Shown here one piece after another: positions 33,315-40,732 of a stretch of DNA of 64,000 nucleotides; positions within the stretch are counted from its first letter, which is position 1; every line of letters begins with the position of its first letter. The DNA comes from Candidatus Merdivicinus excrementipullorum. GTDB lineage: Bacteria; Bacillota; Clostridia; Oscillospirales; Ruminococcaceae. A program made the translations under genes and the position numbers. The DNA lies in contig DVJP01000031.1 in NCBI GenBank assembly GCA_018716725.1, forward strand, positions 1-64,000, written 5' to 3'. The notes beneath the pieces were generated by a model. The model saw only the letters and a program-made list of their open reading frames with translations, searched no databases and was not told the origin of the DNA.

Positions 33315-33926
33315 ATGAAAATTTTATTGACTGCATTCGACCCCTTCGGCGGGGCCAATATAAATCCCTCCTGGCAGGCCGTCAGCCGCGTCCGGGAAGA
33401 TTGGGACGGCGCGCACCTGACCCGCCTTCTGGTTCCCACGGTATTTGGGGAAGCGGAACGGCTGGTTTTGGAAAAAGCGGAGGAGATCTCCGCCGACATT
33501 ATCCTCTGCGTGGGCCAGGCCGGGGGCCGGTACGGCTTGTCTGTGGAACGGGTGGCCATTAACCTGGACGACGCCTCCATCCCGGACAACCGGGGAAACC
33601 AGCCGGTGGACCAGCCCATTTCCTTAAAGGGCGCGCCGGCTTATTTTGCCACAATCCCGGTAAAGCCCGTGGTTTCCGCAATCCAGCAGGCGGGCGTTCC
33701 CGCCGAGATTTCCTACACGGCGGGGACCTTTGTCTGCAACCATTTGCTGTACCGGGTTTTGGAGGACAGCGCCCTTTTCCATCCCGGCCGCCAGTGCGGC
33801 TTTATCCACGTCCCCTTTTTGCCGGAACAGATCATTCACCGCAGCCATACGCCGTCCATGTCTCTGGGAACCATTACTGCCGGGCTGGAAGCGGCGGTGG
33901 GGGAGATCATCCGGCGGTTTTGTTGA
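33315..33926 (+). CDS. pcp: Pyroglutamyl-peptidase I
   Basis: This 203-residue cysteine peptidase removes N-terminal pyroglutamate from peptides in the cytoplasm. It opens with the family mark F-D-P-F-G-G. The catalytic triad is visible as Glu in S-V-E-R-V-A-I-N (about residue 78), Cys in T-F-V-C-N-H (about 141) and His in F-I-H-V-P-F (about 165). The length is normal. It is cotranscribed with the methyltransferase gene, and a shared terminator with the convergent gene follows. Confidence 0.95.
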   Translation: MKILLTAFDPFGGANINPSWQAVSRVREDWDGAHLTRLLVPTVFGEAERLVLEKAEEISADIILCVGQAGGRYGLSVERVAINLDDASIPDNRGNQPVDQPISLKGAPAYFATIPVKPVVSAIQQAGVPAEISYTAGTFVCNHLLYRVLEDSALFHPGRQCGFIHVPFLPEQIIHRSHTPSMSLGTITAGLEAAVGEIIRRFC

Positions 33927-33962
33927 ATGATTTCCCCGAAAAGTCAGCGCATTTTGCCTGAA

Positions 33963-33996
33963 AAAGGCCGCCTGTTTGCAAGCCGGGCGGCCTCCT
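33963..33996. terminator. Bidirectional terminator between pcp and a membrane gene
   Basis: AGGCCGCC pairs with GGCGGCCT. A-run on the left and T-rich sequence on the right serve both convergent transcripts. Confidence 0.7.
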
Positions 33997-34001
33997 TTCA
34001 T

Positions 34002-34662
34002 TTACCAGTCTTCCATATAATAGCAGAGGGTGTTCCCTTTCCAGAACACAGCTCCCAGCTCGCCGTGGTTCCAGTCGCCGGGCTTGTAGCAGTAAGAATA
34101 CCAGACCTTTCCGTCCTCCGCATCCTCAAACTCGAATTTGGTGAGATATTCAGGGGAAGGGAAATCCGGCAGGGCCTCCGCCTCCGCTTTCAGCCGGTCC
34201 GCCTGCTCTTCCGGCAGCGTCATGGTAAGGGAGAGCTCCTCGCCAGCTTGCAGGAGAGGAAAATGATAGGAAAAACAGACATCAGAAGCCCCCTTTGGGA
34301 TTTCCGGCGGGAAGGCTGAGACAGATTCCCGTTCCGGATACCCGCATAAGCCCAAAATCCGTTCATACTGCTTCGGGTCAGTAACCGGATGAACAGCCGC
34401 ATCGACACATAAAAACAGCAGAAGGCAAAGCGCGCCAATGATCCCGGCAATGGAAACCAGGACAGTGCTGCAAATGGTCAGGGGCGCGCGGAAAATATGC
34501 TGTTCCGAAAGAAGCGCCGTGGCTGTGAGGAAAAGGGCAGGAAGGAACAGGCTAAGTCCCCACAGCCACGGCTGCCGCGGCAGCCCCATTAGAGGCAGAA
34601 CGTAAAGCAAAATTGCGGCAATCCACGCCAGCCCCGCGAACACCGCCGGGAACCAGCTCGCT

Positions 34663-34673
<11 letters not shown>
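34002..34673 (-). CDS. Hypothetical membrane protein with exported C-terminal domain
   Basis: The 223-residue product has about four membrane helices in its first 120 residues. A soluble C-terminal part of about 100 residues follows, with acidic and aromatic residues (for example W-Y-S-Y-C-Y-K-P-G-D-W). I do not recognise the family. The start at 34673 has GGAGG 9 bases upstream and overlaps the end of the HTH gene, so it is the third gene of the DUF2975-HTH unit. It may be the output or target of that unit, but this is inference. Confidence 0.65.
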
Positions 34674-34878
<205 letters not shown>

Positions 34879-34889
34879 GACAAGCCCTC

Positions 34890-35369
34890 CTATATCGTCA
34901 GGTCCGCATCTTCCCGCATCAGGGCCGCCTTGTAAACCAGATGGGAAAGGAGGGCCGCAGCCGCCGCTATGGCAATGCCGATGAAGCTAATGAGCAGCAG
35001 TGCAGCAAATACGCTGGGATGGCTCATGGAAAGGAGCAGGAATACCAGGTTCCCAAGAAACAGGTAGCCGGAATCCACTGCCGCCAGGATGGAGATCTTC
35101 CCCAGCCGCCGGGCGTTTTCCCGGGTAAAGGATTCGTCCCGCCGGACGGAGCCGGTGAGCCGCCACCCATGCCACAGCACCAGATAGCAGGGGATTGCCG
35201 ACCCCCACAGAAACAGCAGCCACAGCCAGAACCACCCGGCAAGCTCCGGGAATTTTTCTACAGTTCGTTCCCCCACGCTGGGAAAGACAATCCCATAAAG
35301 GAGCGCGCCGCACAATGCCGCCACTACAATCAGGCTTTGCAGCCAGTTTGCCAATGTTTTCTGATTCAT
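34890..35369 (-). CDS. DUF2975 family membrane protein
   Basis: The 159-residue product has four hydrophobic helices (about residues 10-30, 46-66, 98-118 and 124-148). A conserved cytoplasmic loop contains S-F-T-R-E-N-A-R-R-L, which is characteristic of DUF2975. Family members are almost always paired with a small YozG-type HTH protein, as here, and may control its activity. The start at 35369 follows AGGAGGT and lies just downstream of a consensus promoter. Confidence 0.85.
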   Translation of the reverse strand: MNQKTLANWLQSLIVVAALCGALLYGIVFPSVGERTVEKFPELAGWFWLWLLFLWGSAIPCYLVLWHGWRLTGSVRRDESFTRENARRLGKISILAAVDSGYLFLGNLVFLLLSMSHPSVFAALLLISFIGIAIAAAAALLSHLVYKAALMREDADLTI

Positions 35370-35394
35370 TCTAACACCTCCTGTTGTTGAATCC

Positions 35395-35423
35395 ATCATA
35401 GCACAGGAAAAGCAGAATGTCAA
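35395..35423 (-). promoter_or_regulatory. Promoter of the DUF2975-HTH operon
   Basis: TTGACA and TATGAT are exactly 17 bases apart on the minus strand. The region just upstream (35424-35460) is very AT-rich with repeated TTTATT/AATAAA stretches that could hold regulator sites. Confidence 0.8.
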
Positions 35424-35481
35424 TATATTTTTATTGATTTACAATAAATAAATATTGTTTTTGCGCCGATTGTATTCGGAC

Positions 35482-35515
35482 AAAAAAACACCCGGCTACA
35501 TGGTTCATAGCCGGG
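35482..35515 (-). terminator. Terminator after spoIIID
   Basis: CCCGGCTA pairs with TAGCCGGG. The minus strand runs on into TGTTTTTTTG. Confidence 0.85.
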
Positions 35516-35527
35516 GGCCTGGATAAG

Positions 35528-35782
35528 TCATCCGTTGAGAAGCTCGTATTTGTGTTTTGTAGCCATGCCTCCCCGGATGTGGCGTTCTTCTTTGTTGATG
35601 TCCAGAATTTTCCGCACTTCGTTGTAAAGCTGGGGATTGGTGTGCCGCAGCCGTTCGGTGATGTCCTTATGTACCGTGGATTTGCTGTAATCAAATTTTT
35701 TTGCAGTCGCCCGCACGGTTGCATGGTTTTCGATAATGAAATTGGCAAACTGTATGCAGCGTTCATCCATATTATCTGTCAT
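35528..35782 (-). CDS. spoIIID: Sporulation transcriptional regulator SpoIIID
   Basis: SpoIIID is a mother-cell regulator that acts with sigma-E and leads to sigma-K during endospore formation. The 84-residue product has the helix-turn-helix A-T-V-R-A-T-A-K-K-F-D-Y-S-K-S-T-V-H-K-D near residues 21-40, and the basic C-terminal DNA-binding segment R-H-I-R-G-G-M-A-T-K-H-K-Y. Both are hallmarks of SpoIIID. The length matches the family. Its presence means the organism has an endospore programme. It is a single-gene unit with a strong terminator. Confidence 0.96.
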   Translation of the reverse strand: MTDNMDERCIQFANFIIENHATVRATAKKFDYSKSTVHKDITERLRHTNPQLYNEVRKILDINKEERHIRGGMATKHKYELLNG

Positions 35783-35857
35783 CAGCCTCGCTCCTCGTCC
35801 GCGTATTTGGTAAATGGTATGCGCGGATGGGGAAGGTTATGACTGCATGGACGAAAA

Positions 35858-35889
35858 ACCCTCTGGTTCCCAAGGCGGAACCAGAGGGT
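35858..35889. terminator. Terminator after tatD
   Basis: CCCTCTGGTTCC pairs perfectly with GGAACCAGAGGG, with A-rich and T-rich sides. It serves the minus-strand tatD gene. Confidence 0.8.
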
Positions 35890-35894
35890 TTCTT

Positions 35895-36683
35895 TTAGAA
35901 GGATATTCCGAAAAGCCGGCAGGTGTTTTCCCGGGCGGTATCAATCATTTGCTGAACAGGGACCCCCTTGATTTGGGCCATTCGTTCCGCCGTGTGGGCA
36001 ATCATCGGCGACCAGCACCGCTTGCCCCGGCAGGGGACAGGGGCCATATAGGGGCAGTCTGTTTCCAAAAGCAGCTGGTCTAAGGGGACCGCTTCGCAGG
36101 CCTCCACAGAGCGCCGGTTGTTCTGGAAGGTCAAAACGCCGGTGAATCCAATGTAAAAGCCCATTTTCAGGAAAATTTTCGCCGTTTCCACCGAACCGGA
36201 AAAGCAGTGAATGACGCCCCGGACGCCGGGATGTTTTTTCAGGATTTCGATGGTGTCCTCCGCTGCGTCCCGGGAATGGATAATCACTGGCAGGTCCAGC
36301 TCCTTGGCCAGCTCCAGCTGCTTTTCAAACACCTCTTTCTGGATGCCTCGGTCCGGTTCCGGCCAGTAGTAATCCAGGCCGATTTCGCCCACCGCCACCA
36401 TTTTGGGGTGCTTTAAGATCTCCCGAATGGCGGAAAACCCCTCCTCGGTGTATTCGTCAGCCTGTTCCGGATGGTACCCGGCGGCGGCGTACACAAAGGG
36501 GTATTTTTCTGCATATTCCAGGGAAATCCGGGAGGTTTCCACATTGCACCCGCAGTTGATTAAGCCGCAGACGCCTTGTTCCGGCAGGGAAGCCAGCACC
36601 GCCTCCCGGTCCTCGTCGAAGCGCTCATCGTTATAATGGGCGTGGGAGTCAAAAATCCCACTGTAAAGTATTTCTGCTTGCAT
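35895..36683 (-). CDS. tatD: TatD family metal-dependent hydrolase / DNase
   Basis: The 262-residue TIM-barrel amidohydrolase has metal ligands F-D-S-H-A-H at the N-terminus, G-E-I-G-L-D-Y in the middle, I-H-S-R-D-A, H-C-F-S-G-S and the C-terminal L-L-E-T-D-C-P. TatD proteins are 3'-5' DNases linked to DNA repair and turnover; the YabD subgroup is typically encoded next to metG in Firmicutes, as here. The start at 36683 follows GGAAGG, 18 bases after the metG stop, so it is cotranscribed with metG. Confidence 0.93.
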   Translation of the reverse strand: MQAEILYSGIFDSHAHYNDERFDEDREAVLASLPEQGVCGLINCGCNVETSRISLEYAEKYPFVYAAAGYHPEQADEYTEEGFSAIREILKHPKMVAVGEIGLDYYWPEPDRGIQKEVFEKQLELAKELDLPVIIHSRDAAEDTIEILKKHPGVRGVIHCFSGSVETAKIFLKMGFYIGFTGVLTFQNNRRSVEACEAVPLDQLLLETDCPYMAPVPCRGKRCWSPMIAHTAERMAQIKGVPVQQMIDTARENTCRLFGISF

Positions 36684-36701
36684 GGTAAATCCTTCCTGCA
36701 A

Positions 36702-38651
36702 TCAGCGGATTTTTGCGCCGGCTGGGATGGAATCGTCCAAGAACAGCACCTTCACATCATCGTTGGGGCAGTCCGCCGCCAGGATCATGCCGCAGCTTTC
36801 CTCGCCGCAAAGCTTGGCGGGCTTCAGGTTGGACACCAGCACGATGGTTTTGCCAATCAGATCTTCCGGCGCATACCACTGGGAAATGCCGGACAGCACC
36901 TGGCGTTCACCTTCGCCGTCGTTGACCATAAGTTTCAAAAGCTTTTTGGATTTTTTCAGCTTCTCGCAGGTGAGGATTTTTGCCGCCCGCAGTTCCACCT
37001 TGGCGAAATCCTCAATGCCGATCATGGCGACGCCTTCCGGTTTCTCCTCGGATTTCTCCTCCGCTTTGGCGGCGGCAATCTGGGGCTGCACGATTTCCGC
37101 GTCGATTCTCTTCATGGTTTCCGCTTCATCCAGACGGGCGAACAGGGCTTTGGCAGTGCCAACCCTCCGGGCCGCGCCGGTTCCGAAGGTTTCCAGGGAA
37201 GCCAGGTCGCTGCCCTGGGCGTTGATCTGCTCCAGAATGGAAGCGGAGGTGTCCGGCATGAAGGGGAGAAGCAGCACGCCGATGTAGCGGATAGCTTCCA
37301 TCAGGTTGGACAGGACGGTTTTCAGCCGGGCATGCTGGTTCTCATCCTTGGCCAAAGCCCAGGGCATGGTTTCATCAATATACTTGTTGGAACGCTGGGC
37401 CAGGGCAATGATTTTCTGCAAAGCGTCGGCGGTTTTGTATTCGTCCATAGCGGACACAACGCCGGAGAGAGCGGACAGGGCGGTGTTTTTCAAATCCTCG
37501 TCCAGCTCGTTTTCAGTGGAAGCGGCGTTGATTTCCCCACCGAAATACTTGTTGGCCATGGCAACGGTGCGGTTGACCAGGTTGCCCAGGGTGTTGGCCA
37601 GTTCGGCGTTGTATTTGGTGATGAACATTTCATAGGTGATGCTGCCGTCCTGAGCGTAAGGCATGGCGGAAAGCAGGTAATAACGGACGGCGTCCACGCC
37701 AAAGAGCTTCACCAAATCGTCGGCGTAAATGACGTTGCCCTTGGATTTGCTCATTTTGTCGGAGGCAAACAGCAGCCAGGGATGGCCGAATACCTGCTTG
37801 GGCAGGGGCAGATCCAGAGCCATAAGGAAAATGGGCCAGTAAATGGTGTGGAACCGCAGGATATCCTTGCCGATAACATGAACGTCGGCGGGCCAGTATT
37901 TCTTGTAGTTTTCCCCAATGTGGTCGGGATCGTAGCCCAGAGCGGTGATATAGTTGGTCAAGGCGTCCAGCCAGACATAGATTACATGCTTGTCGTCAAA
38001 ATCCACCGGGATGCCCCATTTAAAGGAGGTGCGGGAAACGCAGAGATCCTGTAAACCGGGCTTTAAGAAGTTGTTAATCATCTCTTTTTTCCGGGATTCG
38101 GGGACGATGAAATCCGGGTGTTCCTCAATGTGCTTCATGAGCCGGTCCTGGTATTTGCTCATGCGGAAGAAATAGGCTTCCTCTTTGGCGGGTTTGACGG
38201 GGCGTCCGCAGTCGGGGCAGCAGCCGTCCTTCAGCTGGCTTTCGGTCCAGAAGGATTCGCAGGGGGTGCAGTACATGCCGGAATATTCGCTCTTGTAAAT
38301 GTCGCCCTGTTCGTAGAGCTTTTTGAAGATTTTCTGCACCGCTTTTTCGTGGTAATCATCAGTGGTGCGGATAAAATAGTCGTAGGAGGTGTTCATGGTG
38401 TCCCAGATGCGGCGCACTTCGGCGGAAATCTTGTCCACATGCTCCTTGGGGGTGATGCCAGCATCCTTAGCGATTTCCTCGATTTTCTGGCCGTGCTCGT
38501 CGGTGCCGGTGCAGAAAAAGACGTCGCAGCCTTCCATGCGCTTCATCCGGGCAATGGCGTCGGTCAGCACGATTTCATAGGTGTTGCCGATGTGGGGCTT
38601 GCGGGAAGTATACGCAATGGCCGTGGTAATGTAGAATTTTTTCTGATCCAT
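36702..38651 (-). CDS. metG: Methionyl-tRNA synthetase MetG
   Basis: The 649-residue class I synthetase has the HIGH-type motif H-I-G-N near residue 20 and the K-M-S-K-S motif near residue 300. A Cys-rich zinc knuckle lies between them (C-T-P-C near 127 and C-P-D-C near 145). After the anticodon-binding helices come a Glu/Lys-rich linker and a C-terminal OB-fold tRNA-binding domain (about residues 545-649, with K-V-E-L-R-A-A-K-I), the dimeric Bacillus-type layout. It charges initiator and elongator tRNA-Met. Expression is controlled by the T-box in its leader. Confidence 0.97.
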   Translation of the reverse strand: MDQKKFYITTAIAYTSRKPHIGNTYEIVLTDAIARMKRMEGCDVFFCTGTDEHGQKIEEIAKDAGITPKEHVDKISAEVRRIWDTMNTSYDYFIRTTDDYHEKAVQKIFKKLYEQGDIYKSEYSGMYCTPCESFWTESQLKDGCCPDCGRPVKPAKEEAYFFRMSKYQDRLMKHIEEHPDFIVPESRKKEMINNFLKPGLQDLCVSRTSFKWGIPVDFDDKHVIYVWLDALTNYITALGYDPDHIGENYKKYWPADVHVIGKDILRFHTIYWPIFLMALDLPLPKQVFGHPWLLFASDKMSKSKGNVIYADDLVKLFGVDAVRYYLLSAMPYAQDGSITYEMFITKYNAELANTLGNLVNRTVAMANKYFGGEINAASTENELDEDLKNTALSALSGVVSAMDEYKTADALQKIIALAQRSNKYIDETMPWALAKDENQHARLKTVLSNLMEAIRYIGVLLLPFMPDTSASILEQINAQGSDLASLETFGTGAARRVGTAKALFARLDEAETMKRIDAEIVQPQIAAAKAEEKSEEKPEGVAMIGIEDFAKVELRAAKILTCEKLKKSKKLLKLMVNDGEGERQVLSGISQWYAPEDLIGKTIVLVSNLKPAKLCGEESCGMILAADCPNDDVKVLFLDDSIPAGAKIR

Positions 38652-38685
38652 AATTCCAACCCTTTCCGAGAAATATTACATAAAA

Positions 38686-38925
38686 TAAACCCCGCCTTCT
38701 GTGCAGAAGACGGGGATCAATCCGTGGTACCACTTCGCTTCATTCTCCGTGTAAACGGAAAACCTCAAACCGCTGTAACAGGCGGACCTGTCGCACCCTA
38801 AACAAAAGCCTCAGATGCGCCGCTCCGGAACCATCTTCCCCGCCTGCGTCCCGTTCCCTTACACCAGCCGGGAACTCTCTGCGCGTCCGCCAGGAGGGTA
38901 CTCTTTCCTTCGCCGCGTTTTTCAT
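38686..38925 (-). ncRNA. T-box leader (tRNA-Met) of metG-tatD
   Basis: The minus strand shows stem-I features AGAGAG and GGTGTAAG near 38865-38885, and a candidate Met specifier ATG at 38832-38834 within GAAGATGG. The T-box sequence AAGTGGTACCACGG lies at about 38722-38735, and a terminator stem CCCCGTCTTCT/AGAAGGCGGGG with a T-rich tail at 38689-38716. Uncharged tRNA-Met should pair with the specifier and T-box and prevent termination. The T-box is certain; the exact specifier position is my reading. Confidence 0.92.
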
Positions 38926-38933
38926 ATAGGTTT

Positions 38934-38962
38934 ATCATACCATGTTTTCGCGCCCTTGTCAA
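38934..38962 (-). promoter_or_regulatory. Promoter of the metG T-box leader
   Basis: TTGACA and TATGAT are 17 bases apart on the minus strand, with transcription starting just before the T-box. Confidence 0.85.
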
Positions 38963-38973
38963 CCGGTTGAGCC

Positions 38974-39057
38974 TTGATAAAACCAAACTGAAAACAGACC
39001 CGTAGGGGCGAACTGTGTTCGCCCGCATAGATGCGGGCCGGGAAACCCGGCCCCTAC
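38974..39057. repeat. 84-bp direct repeat, copy 1 (REP-like)
   Basis: This 84-bp unit matches 39173-39256 at all but two positions by eye. It has two hairpins: GGGCGAAC-tgt-GTTCGCCC inside the frame GTAGGGG...CCCGC, and GGGCCGGG with CCCGGCCC. It has no reading frame of note. Confidence 0.85.
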
Positions 39058-39172
39058 AAAATATTCTGGAACGTTTTGAAAATTTTTGTAGGGGATGGGT
39101 TTCCCATCCCGCCGATTTTTCCAGAACGTTTCGACAGGATTGTAGGGGACGATGCCCACATCGTCCCGCGCT
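39058..39172. repeat. Spacer with two further GTAGGGG-type hairpins
   Basis: Between the direct repeats are two more hairpins in the same frame (TTGTAGGGG...CCCGC): GGGATGGG-ttt-CCCATCCC at about 39091-39110 and GGGACGATG-ccca-CATCGTCCC at about 39145-39167. Each follows a copy of CAGAACGTTT or TGGAACGTTT. The stems differ but remain self-complementary. Confidence 0.75.
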
Positions 39173-39256
39173 TTGATAAAACCAAACTGAAAACAGACCC
39201 GTAGGGGCGAACTGTGTTCGCCCGCATAGATACGGGCCGGGAAACCCGGCCCCTGC
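39173..39256. repeat. 84-bp direct repeat, copy 2 (REP-like)
   Basis: This is the second copy of the 84-bp unit, with two substitutions (ATGCGGG becomes ATACGGG, CCCCTAC becomes CCCCTGC). It ends 15 bases from the stop codon of the next gene. Confidence 0.85.
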
Positions 39257-39271
39257 AAATGGTGGTTCCAC

Positions 39272-39466
39272 TTATTTTTTGTTTTCGATGTCAAATTCCC
39301 GCAGGCGCAGGACGCTCTGCAAGGGGATTTCCAAGGATTTGACGCCGTTTTTGTCAACGGATTCATAAGCGGTTAAGGGGAAGGTGAGATATTCCGGGGT
39401 GACGCCGTTTTTCAAGGAAGGCTTCCCGTAATTCCCACCCGCGCTGCGCTTCTTTTTCTTTTTCAT
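39272..39466 (-). CDS. Small basic protein of unknown function
   Basis: A strong AAAGGAGG precedes the ATG at 39466, giving a 64-residue protein that opens with a Lys-rich stretch (M-K-K-K-K-K-R-S-A-G-G-N-Y-G-K-P). It continues with an apparently folded part containing V-T-P-E-Y-L-T-F-P-L and V-L-R-L-R-E-F-D. I do not recognise the family. The ribosome binding site and the clean separation from the repeats make it likely to be real. It is downstream of trxB on the same strand and may share its transcript. Confidence 0.6.
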   Translation of the reverse strand: MKKKKKRSAGGNYGKPSLKNGVTPEYLTFPLTAYESVDKNGVKSLEIPLQSVLRLREFDIENKK

Positions 39467-39544
39467 ACCCGGCCTCCTTTGCAGGGGAATGCCCTGCAAA
39501 AATAGGATGCCCGGAACCAGAACCGGTACCCATGGAAAACTCTG

Positions 39545-40444
39545 TTACGCCAGGTACTTTCCGGCTTCCACACCGGCCACAGCGCCGTCTGCCGCCGCTG
39601 TAATCAGCTGGCGCACCTCTTTGGTGCGGACGTCCCCTGCGGCGAATACGCCGGGGATGCTGGTGCGGCAGTTTTCTCCCGCCTTGATATAGCCGCCTTC
39701 CAGTTCCAGCTGGCCTTCAAACAGCTCCGTGTTGGGATGGAACCCAATGGCCACGAATAGCCCGTCTACCGCCAGCTCCAAATCCGGTTCGCCGGTGGTG
39801 CTGGACAGAAGTACGCTTTCCACCTTTTCGCCGCCTTTGATTTGGGCCACAGTGCGGTTTAAGACAAACTCGATGTTTTCCCGGGCTTTTGCCGCTTTCA
39901 GGTTAGCATTGTCCGCCCGGAAGCCTTCCCGGCGGTGGATAATATAGACTTTTTCGCACATATTGGAAAGGAACAAAGCGTCTTCCAAAGCCGTGTTGCC
40001 GCCGCCATTTACCGCCACGGTTTTGCCCTTGAAAAACGCGCCGTCGCAGGTGGCGCAGTAAGAAACGCCTTTGCCGGTGAATTCCTCCTCGCCGGGGCAG
40101 CCCAGCTTCCGGTGGGAAGCGCCGGTGGCAATAATGACGCTGCGGCAGGGGATGATTTCTTTTTCAGTAAAAATATTTTTGATGTCCCCGGACAATTCCG
40201 CCTTGGAAACGGCGGCGGTTTCCGGCTCTACCCCCAGCTTTGCGGCGTGCTCATAAAGCTTCATGGCAAATTCCGCCCCGGAAATCCCCGGCAGGCCCGG
40301 GTAATTGTCCACGTCCGGGGTGTTGATAATCTGCCCGCCGAAGAGGCTGTTTTCCAGCAAACGCACCGAAAGCCCTGCCCGGACTGCGTAAATGGCGGCG
40401 GAAAACCCCGCAGGCCCCGCGCCGATGATTACTAAATCTGTCAT
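39545..40444 (-). CDS. trxB: Thioredoxin reductase TrxB
   Basis: The 299-residue flavoprotein passes electrons from NADPH to thioredoxin. It has the FAD-binding start I-I-G-A-G-P-A-G-F-S-A-A, the redox-active C-A-T-C-D near residues 133-137 inside the NADPH domain, the nucleotide-binding G-G-G-N-T-A-L-E-D and the C-terminal FAD motif G-V-F-A-A-G-D-V-R. The order is that of low-molecular-weight bacterial TrxB. No thioredoxin gene lies beside it. It has its own promoter with a leader of about 135 nt. Confidence 0.95.
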   Translation of the reverse strand: MTDLVIIGAGPAGFSAAIYAVRAGLSVRLLENSLFGGQIINTPDVDNYPGLPGISGAEFAMKLYEHAAKLGVEPETAAVSKAELSGDIKNIFTEKEIIPCRSVIIATGASHRKLGCPGEEEFTGKGVSYCATCDGAFFKGKTVAVNGGGNTALEDALFLSNMCEKVYIIHRREGFRADNANLKAAKARENIEFVLNRTVAQIKGGEKVESVLLSSTTGEPDLELAVDGLFVAIGFHPNTELFEGQLELEGGYIKAGENCRTSIPGVFAAGDVRTKEVRQLITAAADGAVAGVEAGKYLA

Positions 40445-40585
40445 ATGAAAAACCTCCGTTTTATGACCCTCTGAACGGCATCGTCTGATCCGTTTCTTAA
40501 TTCAGAATATACCACACATTTCTAAAAGTTACAGTGACAAAAGCACAGTTCCTGATTCCGGCAGTTTGATGTGAAATCTGTATTT

Positions 40586-40614
40586 ATCATAACACAAAGG
40601 CAGCTGTTTTACAA
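40586..40614 (-). promoter_or_regulatory. Promoter of trxB
   Basis: TTGTAA and TATGAT are 17 bases apart on the minus strand. Confidence 0.65.
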
Positions 40615-40661
40615 CAGGCCGGAAGGGCAGCGGTAAAATTTTTGCTTTTTCCAAAATTCAC

Positions 40662-40690
40662 ATGACAATTTCCAAAAAATGTGATATAAT
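40662..40690 (+). promoter_or_regulatory. Promoter of the DUF1015 gene
   Basis: ATGACA and TATAAT are 17 bases apart, about 35 bases before the ribosome binding site of the gene. Confidence 0.75.
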
Positions 40691-40732
40691 AACGATAGAT
40701 TTTGCATCCTTGATGAGGAAAGGAAGAACAGC

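Noticed and set aside
35431..35766. A 111-codon minus-strand frame overlapping spoIIID
   Set aside because: It is an alternative frame of the same strand over spoIIID and runs through the terminator; SpoIIID is the conserved product.
36576..38054. A 492-codon plus-strand open frame opposite metG and tatD
   Set aside because: It is the antisense shadow of MetG and TatD, with low-complexity His/Gly/Phe-rich composition and no supporting start signal.
38974..39256. CRISPR array from the repeated units
   Set aside because: Only two copies of an 84-bp repeat with a 115-bp spacer that itself contains related hairpins; no short regular repeats and no cas genes.
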